Notes: generated from the letters alone by a model not told the origin. 6,324 nt of DNA from PVC group bacterium (GCA_003566475.1 PXDE01000115.1:1-6324), one strand, 5' to 3'. Counted from the first letter of the stretch, positions 1-5,761 are shown. Translations and numbers: made by a program.

Positions 1-665
1 AGGTTCGATCCCGATCCGGCCATGAGAAGCGCTTTCGCCGACCATGGTCGATCCGGGATCCGGCCTCGCTCGGGCACGGGCTGGAAGCGCCGTGCCACGT
101 CGGGACATCCCGTTGGCCAGCAGTGGTTTGAGGGGGACAGCGTGCATTGGTGTCTCAGAGCAGTGACGGCCGCTGAACTCCGCCGCTGCGCGGCGGGGTT
201 CAGCCGGATGGGGGGAGAGACAGCGGCGCCGATCCGACTTCGCCAAGGCGCTACGTCGGACAAGTTGTGGGATGTGGGATGTGCGATGTGGGGCAACCGA
301 AGATTGACCCGACTTCGCGAAGACGCTTCGTCGGGCAAGCTGACGATCGACGAAGTGAGAAGGAAGTCGAGCCCGCCGCTGTTCGCTATCGCTATCGCTA
401 TCGATTCTCGCGGCTCGGATGGGGCACGCCGGGCATTCGCGGAGCCGCAGAATGTCGGATGTCGAAGGAAGGCCTGGGCCGGACCTGTCCTGGCGCTGAA
501 CGCGCCGCCGCGTAACCCAGCCTGGGGGTGAAACCCCAGGGCCGCCGTCCCCAAATCCACCCGGACCACGGTCTCGTGACGGAGACAGCCCGCCGCGAGC
601 AGGGCGCAGGCCAGCCCGGCCAGGGCGGGCCGGGCCCGCCCGAGCACGGCGGTGGCGCGGCTCAC
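1..665 (-). CDS. Putative lipoprotein, third gene of the minus-strand operon; body overwritten by repeats, runs off the window
   Basis: The GTG start at 665 has a GGAGG ribosome binding site eight bases upstream (complement of 674-678). The first 27 residues are a textbook lipoprotein signal: arginines at 3, 10 and 12, a hydrophobic stretch at about 13-25, and lipobox LAAGC with the lipidated cysteine at 27. The next residues read LRHETVVRVDLG, which I do not recognise. The start lies 36 bases after the preceding gene's stop, so co-transcription is likely. From about residue 42 (base 540 and lower) the frame enters hairpins and tandem repeats whose codons lose the GC-rich third positions of the neighbouring genes. 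I found no stop down to base 1. I trust the start and signal peptide, but not the remaining protein. It may be a gene disrupted by repeat insertion, or a hybrid reading frame. No function can be assigned. Confidence 0.5.
   Translation of the reverse strand, partial: MSRATAVLGRARPALAGLACALLAAGCLRHETVVRVDLGTAALGFHPQAGLRGGAFSARTGPAQAFLRHPTFCGSANARRAPSEPRESIAIAIANSGGLDFLLTSSIVSLPDEASSRSRVNLRLPHIAHPTSHNLSDVAPWRSRIGAAVSPPIRLNPAAQRRSSAAVTALRHQCTLSPSNHCWPTGCPDVARRFQPVPERGRIPDRPWSAKALLMAGSGSN
231..271 (+). repeat. Palindromic repeat copy A (short form)
   Basis: The outer arms TCCGAC (233-238) and GTCGGA (255-260) are complementary. Bases 231-244 and 251-271 are identical to the two ends of the longer inverted copy at 2841-2911, but the middle is only 6 bases instead of 36. 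This is an internal deletion variant of the same element, in opposite orientation. Confidence 0.75.
269..293 (+). repeat. Tandem 7-base repeat GGGATGT
   Basis: Two perfect GGGATGT units (269-275, 276-282) and one GCGATGT (283-289), followed by a run of G. It abuts palindromic repeat copy A. The C-rich runs beside the inverted copy at 2911-2930 occupy the equivalent place there, suggesting a G/C-rich flank is part of the element. Confidence 0.6.
308..341 (+). repeat. Palindromic repeat copy B (diverged short form)
   Basis: CCCGAC (308-313) pairs with GTCGGG (330-335). Aligned without gaps to copy A, 29 of 34 bases agree. The outer-arm C/G change in copy B (relative to T/A in copy A) keeps the base pair, so the stem is compensated. 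Confidence 0.65.
384..403 (+). repeat. Hexanucleotide microsatellite (CGCTAT)3
   Basis: Three perfect CGCTAT units and two further bases. In the minus-strand lipoprotein frame this encodes alternating isoleucine and alanine, another sign that this part of that frame is not an evolved protein sequence. Confidence 0.8.
521..540. repeat. Perfect hairpin CCTGGGG / CCCCAGG
   Basis: Seven-base arms (521-527 and 534-540) flank a six-base loop, GTGAAA. There is no T-run on either strand, so an intrinsic terminator is not supported. It marks the point where the minus-strand lipoprotein frame stops looking like coding sequence. Confidence 0.6.
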
Positions 666-666
666 G

Positions 667-689
667 GCCGCCGCCTCCGCCGCGGCGGC
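667..689 (-). promoter_or_regulatory. Ribosome binding site of the GTG-started lipoprotein, inside a GC hairpin
   Basis: The complement of 674-678 is GGAGG, eight bases before the GTG at 665, and it decides this start. It lies in the loop region between GCCGCC (667-672) and GGCGGC (684-689), directly after the stop of the upstream gene. The hairpin could modulate access of ribosomes or couple translation to the upstream gene. That is inference, and GC-rich DNA forms such pairs easily. Confidence 0.45.
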
Positions 690-701
690 TTGGGCTCTAC
701 A

Positions 702-1370
702 TCAATCGTCCTCATCGGAACCCTCCTCGGGCTCGGCGGGGGGCGGGGGCGTGGATTCCAGCGTCCGGTCGTTGGGGGTGGGGTTGTAGAAGTACCGGAA
801 CACCGCCCCCCGGCCCAGAGAATCCATCCCCGCCACCTGGCCCATGATTCCCCCATAGTGGACGCTCACCAGGTTCCCCTCCTCATCCAGGCGCGGCCGG
901 AACCGCATGATGTAGTGCACATCCTCGCGGTCCATGTCGGGCGTTCTTCGGCGCTGCAAGGCCCATCCGTCGCTATCAAGCTCGACCACGCTCTCGTAGA
1001 CCAGCGTCTGCACATACCCATCCTCCGGTGCCATCCTGGGGATTGTCCTGACAGGAATGCGCATCCCGCCGTCCAGCACCGACTGGAGGTGCGTGTAATA
1101 CCCCTCCTTTTCCACTCCGAAGTCCGCCTGATAAAACGGCCCCCGCCGCACCACCACGGCCCGTCCGTCCCGTCCCGTGACCCGCCGGGTGTGCTGGGCC
1201 ACCTGACCCGTGTCACGCACATCGGTGAACACCATCACGACGGTGGCCCCGGCCACCGGCTCGCCATCCTCGTCCACCACCCGGACGGTGTAGGTGTTGA
1301 CCCGCTGGCCGCGGGCGGCCAGCGCGGACAGCCCCAGCGCGGCCAGGGCGGGCAGGAGGCTGCGGATCAT
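702..1370 (-). CDS. Secreted protein with carboxypeptidase-regulatory-like domain, paralogue of the upstream gene (222 aa)
   Basis: The start at 1370 is preferred over an upstream ATG at 1433. It has GGAGA seven bases upstream, and it places a signal peptide (MIRSLLPALAALGLSALA) at the N-terminus. The first mature region (about 26-95) reads TVRVVDEDGEPVAGATV followed by GRDGRAVV and GVEKEGYY. This is the pattern of the Ig-like carboxypeptidase regulatory fold, a beta-sandwich common in exported proteins. The C-terminal region (about 117-206) contains DREDVHYIMRFRP, DEEGNLVSVHYGG and RYFYNPTPNDRTLE, and is about two-thirds identical, by hand alignment, to the same part of the 339-residue neighbour. 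The tail is proline-rich, then acidic (EPEEGSDEDD). The cysteine-free signal suggests release to the periplasm or outside. No catalytic motif is visible. The cellular role is unknown; a structural or envelope function is a guess. It lies 52 bases after the neighbour's stop. Confidence 0.85.
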   Translation of the reverse strand: MIRSLLPALAALGLSALAARGQRVNTYTVRVVDEDGEPVAGATVVMVFTDVRDTGQVAQHTRRVTGRDGRAVVVRRGPFYQADFGVEKEGYYTHLQSVLDGGMRIPVRTIPRMAPEDGYVQTLVYESVVELDSDGWALQRRRTPDMDREDVHYIMRFRPRLDEEGNLVSVHYGGIMGQVAGMDSLGRGAVFRYFYNPTPNDRTLESTPPPPAEPEEGSDEDD

Positions 1371-1422
1371 GGCGGGTCTCCAATGCGCGCTCTTCTCGGG
1401 AATTGCGGTCCCCGACGGCGCG

Positions 1423-2442
1423 TCAGGGCTCAAAGGCCGGGCCGCGGGGGGGCGGTCGGGGTGACGTCGGAGGCGGTGGCGGACGGGCCTCCAGAGTCCG
1501 GTCGCTGGGGGTAGGGTTGTAGAAGTAGCGGAGGAGGGCCGCCCGACCCAGTGTATCGGACATGGCCAATTGGCCTGCCACGCCTCCGTAGTGGACGCTT
1601 ACCACATTTCCCTCCTCATCGAACATAGGCCGGAAACGTATAAGGTAATTCACGTCCTCGCGATCCAGGTCTGAAGTGCGGCGGACCCCCGCAACCCCCT
1701 GGTCGGTCAGGTACCAGGTGCTCTCATACACCAATGTCCGCTGATAGCCGTCCCTAGGGGCCTCACGGGGAAACTTCAGGTCGCTTCCCCGCCGGGGATG
1801 GGCGTAATGGACCTGAATGCCCGCACCTTCGGGAAACCTGGCCTCGAACCGGTGCTGATTCCGGCCCAATCCAGGCTGACGTTCGAGGATCTCCTCGGGC
1901 ACCTCAAGATCCACGTACTCCACCTTCATTTCCACGTCCGCGACCTGCCCTCTGCCGTGAGGGGCCACCCAGTCGCCCGCCTTGAAATCGAATCCAACGA
2001 ACTCGCCCTCCATGGGAAAGCGCATCTCCCGGAGCGACTTCCATTCCCTGCGGATCCCATTCCCCCTCCGATACAACGTCACCTCGATCTCGCCCTGGCG
2101 CGGGGTGAGGAGGCCGGTCGCCGTGGCCCCGTCCAACCTGGCGTCGCCCACGTGCCGATAGTAGCCATCCATCCGGACGGAGAACGGCACCACGCCGTGA
2201 CCGGAGCGGCCCGCGAGCATGGCCCGACCGTCCCGGTCCGTTCGTCGCACCACGTGATCGAGATCCTCAAGACCAGGCTCGTCACGGGCCCAGGCCTGGA
2301 AGCTCGCGTTGATCCTCGCTCCCTCCAGCGGGTTCCCGTCCTCGTCGAGCACCCGGATCCGGACCTCCGCCGGCCGGACGAAACCGAACACCTGGCATCC
2401 CGATGCGGCGCCGATTACCAGTCCCAGGAGCAGGCTCCTCAT
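1423..2442 (-). CDS. Lipoprotein with carboxypeptidase-regulatory-like domain and NPTP(N/S)DR tail family (339 aa)
   Basis: The start at 2442 is chosen over an ATG at 2625 because it has GGAG at good spacing and begins a lipoprotein signal peptide (MRSLLLGLVIGAASGC, cysteine 16). The longer start would add a basic, proline-rich extension typical of untranslated GC-rich DNA. Residues 26-95 carry EVRIRVLDEDGNPLEGARI, DRDGRAML and VRMDGYY, an Ig-like carboxypeptidase-regulatory domain. Residues 100-225 form a middle section absent from the shorter paralogue. It has several charged strands (such as EMKVEYVDLEVPEEILE) that I do not recognise. Residues 231-318 hold the conserved tail DREDVNYLIRFRP, DEEGNVVSVHYGG and RYFYNPTPSDRTLE. 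The end is proline-rich. It is the first gene of a likely three-gene envelope operon. It is anchored in a membrane if the lipobox (-3 Ala, slightly unusual) is used. Function is unknown. Confidence 0.87.
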   Translation of the reverse strand: MRSLLLGLVIGAASGCQVFGFVRPAEVRIRVLDEDGNPLEGARINASFQAWARDEPGLEDLDHVVRRTDRDGRAMLAGRSGHGVVPFSVRMDGYYRHVGDARLDGATATGLLTPRQGEIEVTLYRRGNGIRREWKSLREMRFPMEGEFVGFDFKAGDWVAPHGRGQVADVEMKVEYVDLEVPEEILERQPGLGRNQHRFEARFPEGAGIQVHYAHPRRGSDLKFPREAPRDGYQRTLVYESTWYLTDQGVAGVRRTSDLDREDVNYLIRFRPMFDEEGNVVSVHYGGVAGQLAMSDTLGRAALLRYFYNPTPSDRTLEARPPPPPTSPRPPPRGPAFEP

Positions 2443-2463
2443 CGCAGATCTCCGATCTCGGCG

Positions 2464-2604
2464 AGAATACGGTGGCGGTGGGTGAGCATGCTTCCGGGCG
2501 GGGTCTGGTCGAGCAGGTCGCCGCTTCCGGGATGTGGTTGGGGTGTGGAGAAGCGCATCGCGATCACCAGGCCCAAGCGGACCCGATCCGGCGGGCCGTG
2601 TCAA
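2464..2604 (-). promoter_or_regulatory. Candidate promoter elements of the minus-strand lipoprotein operon
   Basis: A perfect TTGACA -35 hexamer reads on the minus strand at 2604-2599, but 17 bases downstream only TCCGCT is found, a poor -10. Independently, TATTCT (2469-2464) makes a fair -10 box about 20 bases before the lipoprotein start, without a recognisable -35. One of the two may drive the operon. The evidence does not decide which. Confidence 0.22.
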
Positions 2605-2742
2605 GCGGCGGGGCGGCGGGAGCAAGGGCGCTTCTGTGGAGGAGGAGGTCGGCGGGCAGGCGCGGGGGAGCGGATGGCGGCCGCACCCGCGAACGGATCA
2701 CATCCGAAAGATGCGGCCCACGGTGGCCCACTTCCTGTGCTA

Positions 2743-2813
2743 GGCGGGCCAAGCCGCCCAGCCCCCGCCGACCACGGACCCTCCCTCGTCCCGTTTTGCG
2801 GGACTACGGAGGG
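2743..2813. repeat. Structured intergenic module with long hairpin
   Basis: GGCGG (2743-2747) pairs with CCGCC (2754-2758). A longer hairpin follows: CCCTCC (2779-2784) with GGAGGG (2808-2813), a symmetric 3-base internal loop, then GTCCCG (2788-2793) with CGGGAC (2799-2804) around a TTTTG loop. The 16 bases at 2765-2780 recur exactly at 5873-5888, so it belongs to the dispersed repeats rather than to a single operon. Part could act as a factor-dependent or bidirectional terminator, but there is no T-tract. Confidence 0.55.
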
Positions 2814-2840
2814 CAAGCCAGGGACCACGGACGTCTCCTC

Positions 2841-2911
2841 CCCACAACTTGTCCGACGTAGCTTCCGAAGCCTCCCTCCAAAGCCTTGGCGAAGGAGGGC
2901 GAAGTCGGATC
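2841..2911 (-). repeat. Palindromic repeat copy C (long form, inverted relative to copy A)
   Basis: The ends TCCGAC (2852-2857) and GTCGGA (2904-2909) pair. Inside are a self-complementary GCTTCCGAAGC (2861-2871) and CCCTCC (2874-2879) opposite GGAGGG (2894-2899), giving a nested or branched fold. The first 21 and last 14 bases match copy A exactly on the opposite strand. No gene is encoded. Confidence 0.75.
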
Positions 2912-3001
2912 CCAAACCCCAAACCCCACACCGGCGGCAAAGCCGCCCCCCCCACACCTCACACCGCCCCGCAGGGGCACCCCCGCAACGATGCTTTGAC
3001 C
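2911..3001 (+). repeat. C-rich composite repeat tract 1
   Basis: Runs of CCCCAAACCCC, then hairpin GGCGGC-AAA-GCCGCC (2933-2947), then CCTCACACC and hairpin GCCCC-GCA-GGGGC (2966-2978), ending in TTGACC before the DUF488 gene. Bases 2957-2978 match 4461-4482 at 21 of 22 positions, and 2916-2929 match 4446-4459 exactly. Confidence 0.7.
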
Positions 3002-3024
3002 CGCGGGCCGCTTAGGAGTACCAA
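2996..3024 (+). promoter_or_regulatory. Candidate promoter of the DUF488 operon
   Basis: TTGACC at 2996-3001 resembles a sigma-70 -35 box. Seventeen bases later TACCAA (3019-3024) stands where a -10 box would be, and the ATG follows six bases after it. The -35 box begins exactly 35 bases before the ATG, the same layout as upstream of the nuclease gene. If used, transcription would begin at or next to the start codon. The AGGAG at 3014-3018 would then lie outside the mRNA. The -10 match is poor (3 of 6), so this is a candidate only. Confidence 0.35.
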
Positions 3025-3030
3025 GAGGCT

Positions 3031-3537
3031 ATGTCCACGGCCGTCCTCATCCCTCCCCCCCCGGCGACGTCCCGGCGTCGGGCGCCTGCGGCGGTTCTGT
3101 TCACCGTCGGCTACGAGAAATCGGCTCCGGAGGCATTTCTGGACCGGCTGAAGGGTCGTGGGGTGACCCTGCTGGCCGATGTGCGCGACTTCCCGGGCAG
3201 CCGCCGCAAGGGCTTCTCGAAGCGGGCCCTGCAGGCCATACTGGAGGCCGAAGGGATTGAGTATCTCCATCTGAAGAGCCTCGGGGCGCCCAAGGATCTC
3301 CGCGACGCCTTGCGGGGCGGGGGCGCCTGGGCGGACTACGCGAGGGCCTACACGTCGAGGGTGTTGGACCGCCAGGCCGAGAGCCTGCGCCACCTGGCCC
3401 GCCTCGCCCGGACACACCGGGTCGCCCTCCTCTGCTACGAACGCGACCCTCTCGTTTGTCACCGCAGCCTGGTCGCCGCCCGCCTGATGCGTTCGAGCCC
3501 GGAAGGAACGCTGAGCGTGGAGCATATCCGGTACTGA
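3031..3537 (+). CDS. DUF488 family protein (168 aa)
   Basis: This is a cytoplasmic DUF488-domain protein (Pfam PF04343). Family signatures appear in order: FTVGYEKS (24-31), LLADVRDFPGSRRKGFSK (47-64), YLHLKSLGAPKDLR (78-91), and the hallmark LLCYERDPLVCHRSLVA (133-149), with Cys135, Glu137, Cys143 and His144. The clustered Cys/Glu/Cys/His residues suggest a catalytic or metal site, but the biochemical activity is not established. Length is normal for the family. Residues 1-21 are a proline- and arginine-rich extension outside the domain. Upstream are AGGAG at 3014-3018 (12 bases away) and a GAGG too close to the ATG. A promoter-like TTGACC lies 35 bases before the ATG, so translation may be leaderless. 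The stop at 3535-3537 is followed after 8 bases by the partner gene, so the two are probably one transcript. DUF488 genes are often seen in accessory and defence neighbourhoods. Confidence 0.92.
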   Translation: MSTAVLIPPPPATSRRRAPAAVLFTVGYEKSAPEAFLDRLKGRGVTLLADVRDFPGSRRKGFSKRALQAILEAEGIEYLHLKSLGAPKDLRDALRGGGAWADYARAYTSRVLDRQAESLRHLARLARTHRVALLCYERDPLVCHRSLVAARLMRSSPEGTLSVEHIRY

Positions 3538-3545
3538 GGCCCGCG

Positions 3546-4337
3546 ATGGACATGCGCACGCTCAGGCTGCTGGTCACGGTGAAGGCCTACCCCGCCCCGA
3601 GCACGCGGTATGAGGAAACGGTCTGCTGCGCAGGAATCGACCAGAGCCTCGGCTGGGTCAGGCTGTACCCGGTCCCGTACAGGGACTTGAAGGGGGCTGA
3701 TCGGTTCAAGAAGTACGATGTGATCGAGGTCCAGGCCCGGAAGAGAGACCCGGCGAAGGACAACCGGGCCGAGAGCTGGGTTCCGGAGCTGGACTCTCTG
3801 AGGGTCGTGGATCACCTGGGCCCGGAGAGGAACTGGTCTGCGCGGATGGAGTGGATCCGGCCCACCATCCTTGACGGCTATGCCGACCTGTCGCGAAAGC
3901 AGGAACAGCACGGGCTATCCCTGGGGGCGTTCAGGCCGGCGACCGTGGCTGGGGCGGAAGTTGTCCCCGAGCCGGAGCGATGGTCCGACAAGCAGAAGAA
4001 CGCCATTCGGCAGGGCAACCTGTTCAGCTCCAAGGAGCCGCTTGACTTCGTCCCGTACCGGTTCCGCCTCCGCTTCGTGGACGAGGAGGGGAGGCCACAC
4101 CGGCTATCCATCATCGACTGGGAGTTCTTCGCGCTTTGGAGAAAGGAGCGCGACCGGCTTGGGGATGAGCAGAAGGCGGCGGACCAGGTCCGCAGGAAGA
4201 TCGAGCAGGTGGCATCCGCAAAGTACGATCTGATCCTCTTCGCCGGGAACCAGGGCCACCCGGCCAAGCGCAAGACCTTCATGATCCTCGGATGCTGCTA
4301 CCCGAAGCAGGATCGGCAGATGGAGCTTGGACTGTGA
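3546..4337 (+). CDS. Uncharacterised partner of the DUF488 protein (263 aa)
   Basis: The start at 3546 has a GAGG ribosome binding site overlapping the upstream stop codon (3536-3539), six bases away. A second ATG at 3552 is less well spaced, and one at 3456 would read through the DUF488 gene. The protein is soluble, with no signal or membrane segment. Visible conserved-looking blocks are LLVTVKAYPAPSTRYEETVCCAG (8-30, with Cys27 and Cys28), GWVRLYPVPYRDL (36-48), FKKYDVIEV (54-62), YRFRLRFVDEEG (171-182), SIIDWEFFALW (188-198), and a C-terminal strand LILFAGNQGHPAKRKTFMILG (229-249). I recognise this arrangement from memory as a family commonly encoded next to DUF488 proteins, but I cannot give it a Pfam name or an activity. 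The tight spacing implies co-translation and joint function with DUF488. No catalytic motif is obvious. Confidence 0.82.
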   Translation: MDMRTLRLLVTVKAYPAPSTRYEETVCCAGIDQSLGWVRLYPVPYRDLKGADRFKKYDVIEVQARKRDPAKDNRAESWVPELDSLRVVDHLGPERNWSARMEWIRPTILDGYADLSRKQEQHGLSLGAFRPATVAGAEVVPEPERWSDKQKNAIRQGNLFSSKEPLDFVPYRFRLRFVDEEGRPHRLSIIDWEFFALWRKERDRLGDEQKAADQVRRKIEQVASAKYDLILFAGNQGHPAKRKTFMILGCCYPKQDRQMELGL

Positions 4338-4353
4338 CGCCGAAACCCAGCCG

Positions 4354-4389
4354 GTCCAAGGCTTGGACGATCCAGTCCAATGCCTGGAC
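4354..4389. repeat. Twin palindromes 21 bases apart
   Basis: GTCCAAGGCTTGGAC (4354-4368) and GTCCAATGCCTGGAC (4375-4389) agree at 13 of 15 positions. Each has inverted arms, seven bases in the first and five in the second. The 21-base period equals two DNA helical turns. A half-site, CTTGGAC, also lies in the end of the upstream gene (4326-4332). This could be a pair of dimeric regulator sites, mRNA hairpins, or a piece of dispersed repeat. Confidence 0.5.
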
Positions 4390-4439
4390 ACCCGGCCGGA
4401 GGATGGCCACCACCTTCAACCCGGCCCCATCCGCACAGC

Positions 4440-4517
4440 CCCCACACCCCAAACCCCACGCCTCACACCGCCCCGAAGGGGCTCCCCCTGCCCCGCAGGC
4501 GCACAATCCCCTTGACC
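4440..4517 (+). repeat. C-rich composite repeat tract 2
   Basis: It holds the same modules as tract 1 in the same order: ACCCCAAACCCCAC (4446-4459), CCTCACACC, hairpin GCCCC-GAA-GGGGC (4470-4482), and terminal CCCTTGACC, followed by the nuclease gene. The GGCGGC-AAA-GCCGCC module of tract 1 is missing. No gene is seen in the 4338-4546 spacer. Confidence 0.7.
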
Positions 4518-4540
4518 CCGTCCCCCCCCGTTCGCACCAT
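4512..4540 (+). promoter_or_regulatory. Candidate promoter of the DUF1016 nuclease gene
   Basis: TTGACC (4512-4517), a 17-base spacer rich in C, then CACCAT (4535-4540) in the -10 position, with the ATG six bases further on at 4547. There is no Shine-Dalgarno between this element and the ATG, which fits a leaderless message. The arrangement matches that before the DUF488 gene base for base in spacing. The -10 match to consensus is weak. Confidence 0.35.
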
Positions 4541-4546
4541 GACTTC

Positions 4547-5761
4547 ATGAATTCACCGGCACGATCAGGCTCTCGTCCGCCGAGCACTGCCGAAACGGGC
4601 TATGGGACGATCCTGGGCGACATCTCCGCTCTGATTTCCGAAGCGCGAAGCGCGGTTTCTCGATCTGTGAACTGCATCATGACCGCCACCTATTGGATGA
4701 TAGGAAGGCGGATCGTCGAGTTCGAGCAGTCGGGCAGAGAACGCGCCGGTTACGGCGAGGATCAGGTCGTTCGGCTTGCCGCCGATCTCACCGCCAGGTT
4801 CGGGCGTGGGTTCGCAAAGAGTAACCTGTATCAGATGCGTGCCTTCTATCTGGCCTACACGAACATTCTCCAGATAGCGTCTGGAGAATCTGATCGGACC
4901 CAGATTCCCCAGGCTCCATTAGCAGAGTTTCAGGCCCGCCTGCCGACGCGCTCCGCCGAGAGAATCCAGACGGCATCCGGAGGATTGTCCCTATCCGATA
5001 TCGCGCGGCATTTTCCCCTCCCATGGTCGGCCTATGTCCGCCTGCTCTCGGTCAAGAGCGAGAACGCAAGACGGTTCTACGAAGCCGAAGCCTTGCGCGG
5101 CGGCTGGTCCGTCCGGCAGCTCGACCGGCAGATCAGCTCTCAGTTCTACGAACGGACCGCGCTTTCCAGGAACAAGGCAGCCATGCTCGCCAAGGGCAAG
5201 ATGGCACTTCCTGGGGACCGGGCCAGCCCCGAGGCGGAGATCAAGGATCCCTACGTGCTGGAGTTTCTCGGGCTCAGGGACGAGTACTCCGAGACCGATC
5301 TGGAGGAGGCGCTGATCCACCGGCTCGAAGCCTTCCTCCTGGAACTGGGCGGCGACTTCTGCTTCGTCGGACGCCAGAGGAGGCTGCGCATCGGCGACGA
5401 GTGGTATCGGGTGGACCTGCTCTTCTTCCACCGTCGCCTGCGGTGCCTGGTGGTCTTGGACCTCAAGATCGGCAGGTTCACCCATGCCGACGCCGGCCAG
5501 ATGCATCTGTATCTCAACTACGCCCAGGAACACTGGACCCATGACGGCGAGAACCCGCCGGTCGGCCTCATCCTCTGCGCCCAGAAGGACGAGGCGGTGG
5601 CCCGCTACGCCCTCGACCGGCTCCCCAACAAGGTGCTGGCCGCCGAGTACCGGACCGCCCTGCCGGACGAGGAGGAACTGGTGGCGGAGATTGAGAGGAC
5701 GCGGGCCGCTCTGGAGCACCGGGGCATCCCCCCGAAGAGACGGCAGGGACGCAAAGCATGA
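4547..5761 (+). CDS. yhcG: PDDEXK nuclease domain protein, DUF1016/YhcG family (404 aa)
   Basis: Two domains are visible. Residues 18-210 match the DUF1016 N-terminal (YhcG N) region, with YWMIGRRIVEFEQ (49-61), YGEDQVVRLAADL (69-81), SNLYQMRAFYLAY (92-104), HFPLPWSAYVRLLSVKS (155-171) and LRGGWSVRQLDRQISSQFYE (183-202). Residues 230-385 are the YhcG C-terminal PDDEXK nuclease fold: Glu254 region LEEALI, then YRVDLLFF with Asp290, VLDLKIGRF with Asp305 and Lys307, and GQMHLYLNY with Gln318. All expected catalytic positions are present, so an active DNA-cleaving enzyme is likely. Length fits the family, with E. coli YhcG slightly shorter. The start at 4547 keeps the whole domain; earlier in-frame ATGs add repeat-derived sequence. 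No Shine-Dalgarno is visible, but TTGACC lies 35 bases upstream. YhcG-type genes occur in accessory and restriction-modification islands; no methylase is visible here. The last 15 residues are basic. Confidence 0.93.
   Translation: MNSPARSGSRPPSTAETGYGTILGDISALISEARSAVSRSVNCIMTATYWMIGRRIVEFEQSGRERAGYGEDQVVRLAADLTARFGRGFAKSNLYQMRAFYLAYTNILQIASGESDRTQIPQAPLAEFQARLPTRSAERIQTASGGLSLSDIARHFPLPWSAYVRLLSVKSENARRFYEAEALRGGWSVRQLDRQISSQFYERTALSRNKAAMLAKGKMALPGDRASPEAEIKDPYVLEFLGLRDEYSETDLEEALIHRLEAFLLELGGDFCFVGRQRRLRIGDEWYRVDLLFFHRRLRCLVVLDLKIGRFTHADAGQMHLYLNYAQEHWTHDGENPPVGLILCAQKDEAVARYALDRLPNKVLAAEYRTALPDEEELVAEIERTRAALEHRGIPPKRRQGRKA

Noticed and set aside
1..21. GGTTCGATCCC at the left edge looks like a tRNA T-arm
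   Set aside because: The T-loop fits, but the stem fails at the third pair and the following bases do not give an acceptor stem with discriminator and CCA. A near-copy of the sequence at 46-65 points to a local direct repeat instead.
231..341. Repeats A and B as the start of a CRISPR array
   Set aside because: There are only two diverged copies, no regular spacers, no cas genes, and a third copy lies inverted 2.5 kb away.
22..531. Plus-strand open frame of 169 codons
   Set aside because: It runs through palindromic repeats, a heptamer tandem and a microsatellite, has no ribosome binding site, and its composition is that of translated repeats.
521..540. Hairpin as intrinsic terminator for the minus-strand operon
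   Set aside because: There is no T-tract on either strand after the stem, and the lipoprotein reading frame passes through it.
528..1514. Plus-strand open frame of 328 codons opposite the secreted paralogue
   Set aside because: It is antisense to a gene with signal peptide, ribosome binding site and a paralogue. Its protein is rich in H, P, G and R, typical of the complement of GC-rich coding DNA.
1798..3015. Plus-strand open frame of 405 codons opposite the lipoprotein gene
   Set aside because: It is the antisense shadow of the lipoprotein and then runs into the repeat-filled spacer. No domain is recognisable.
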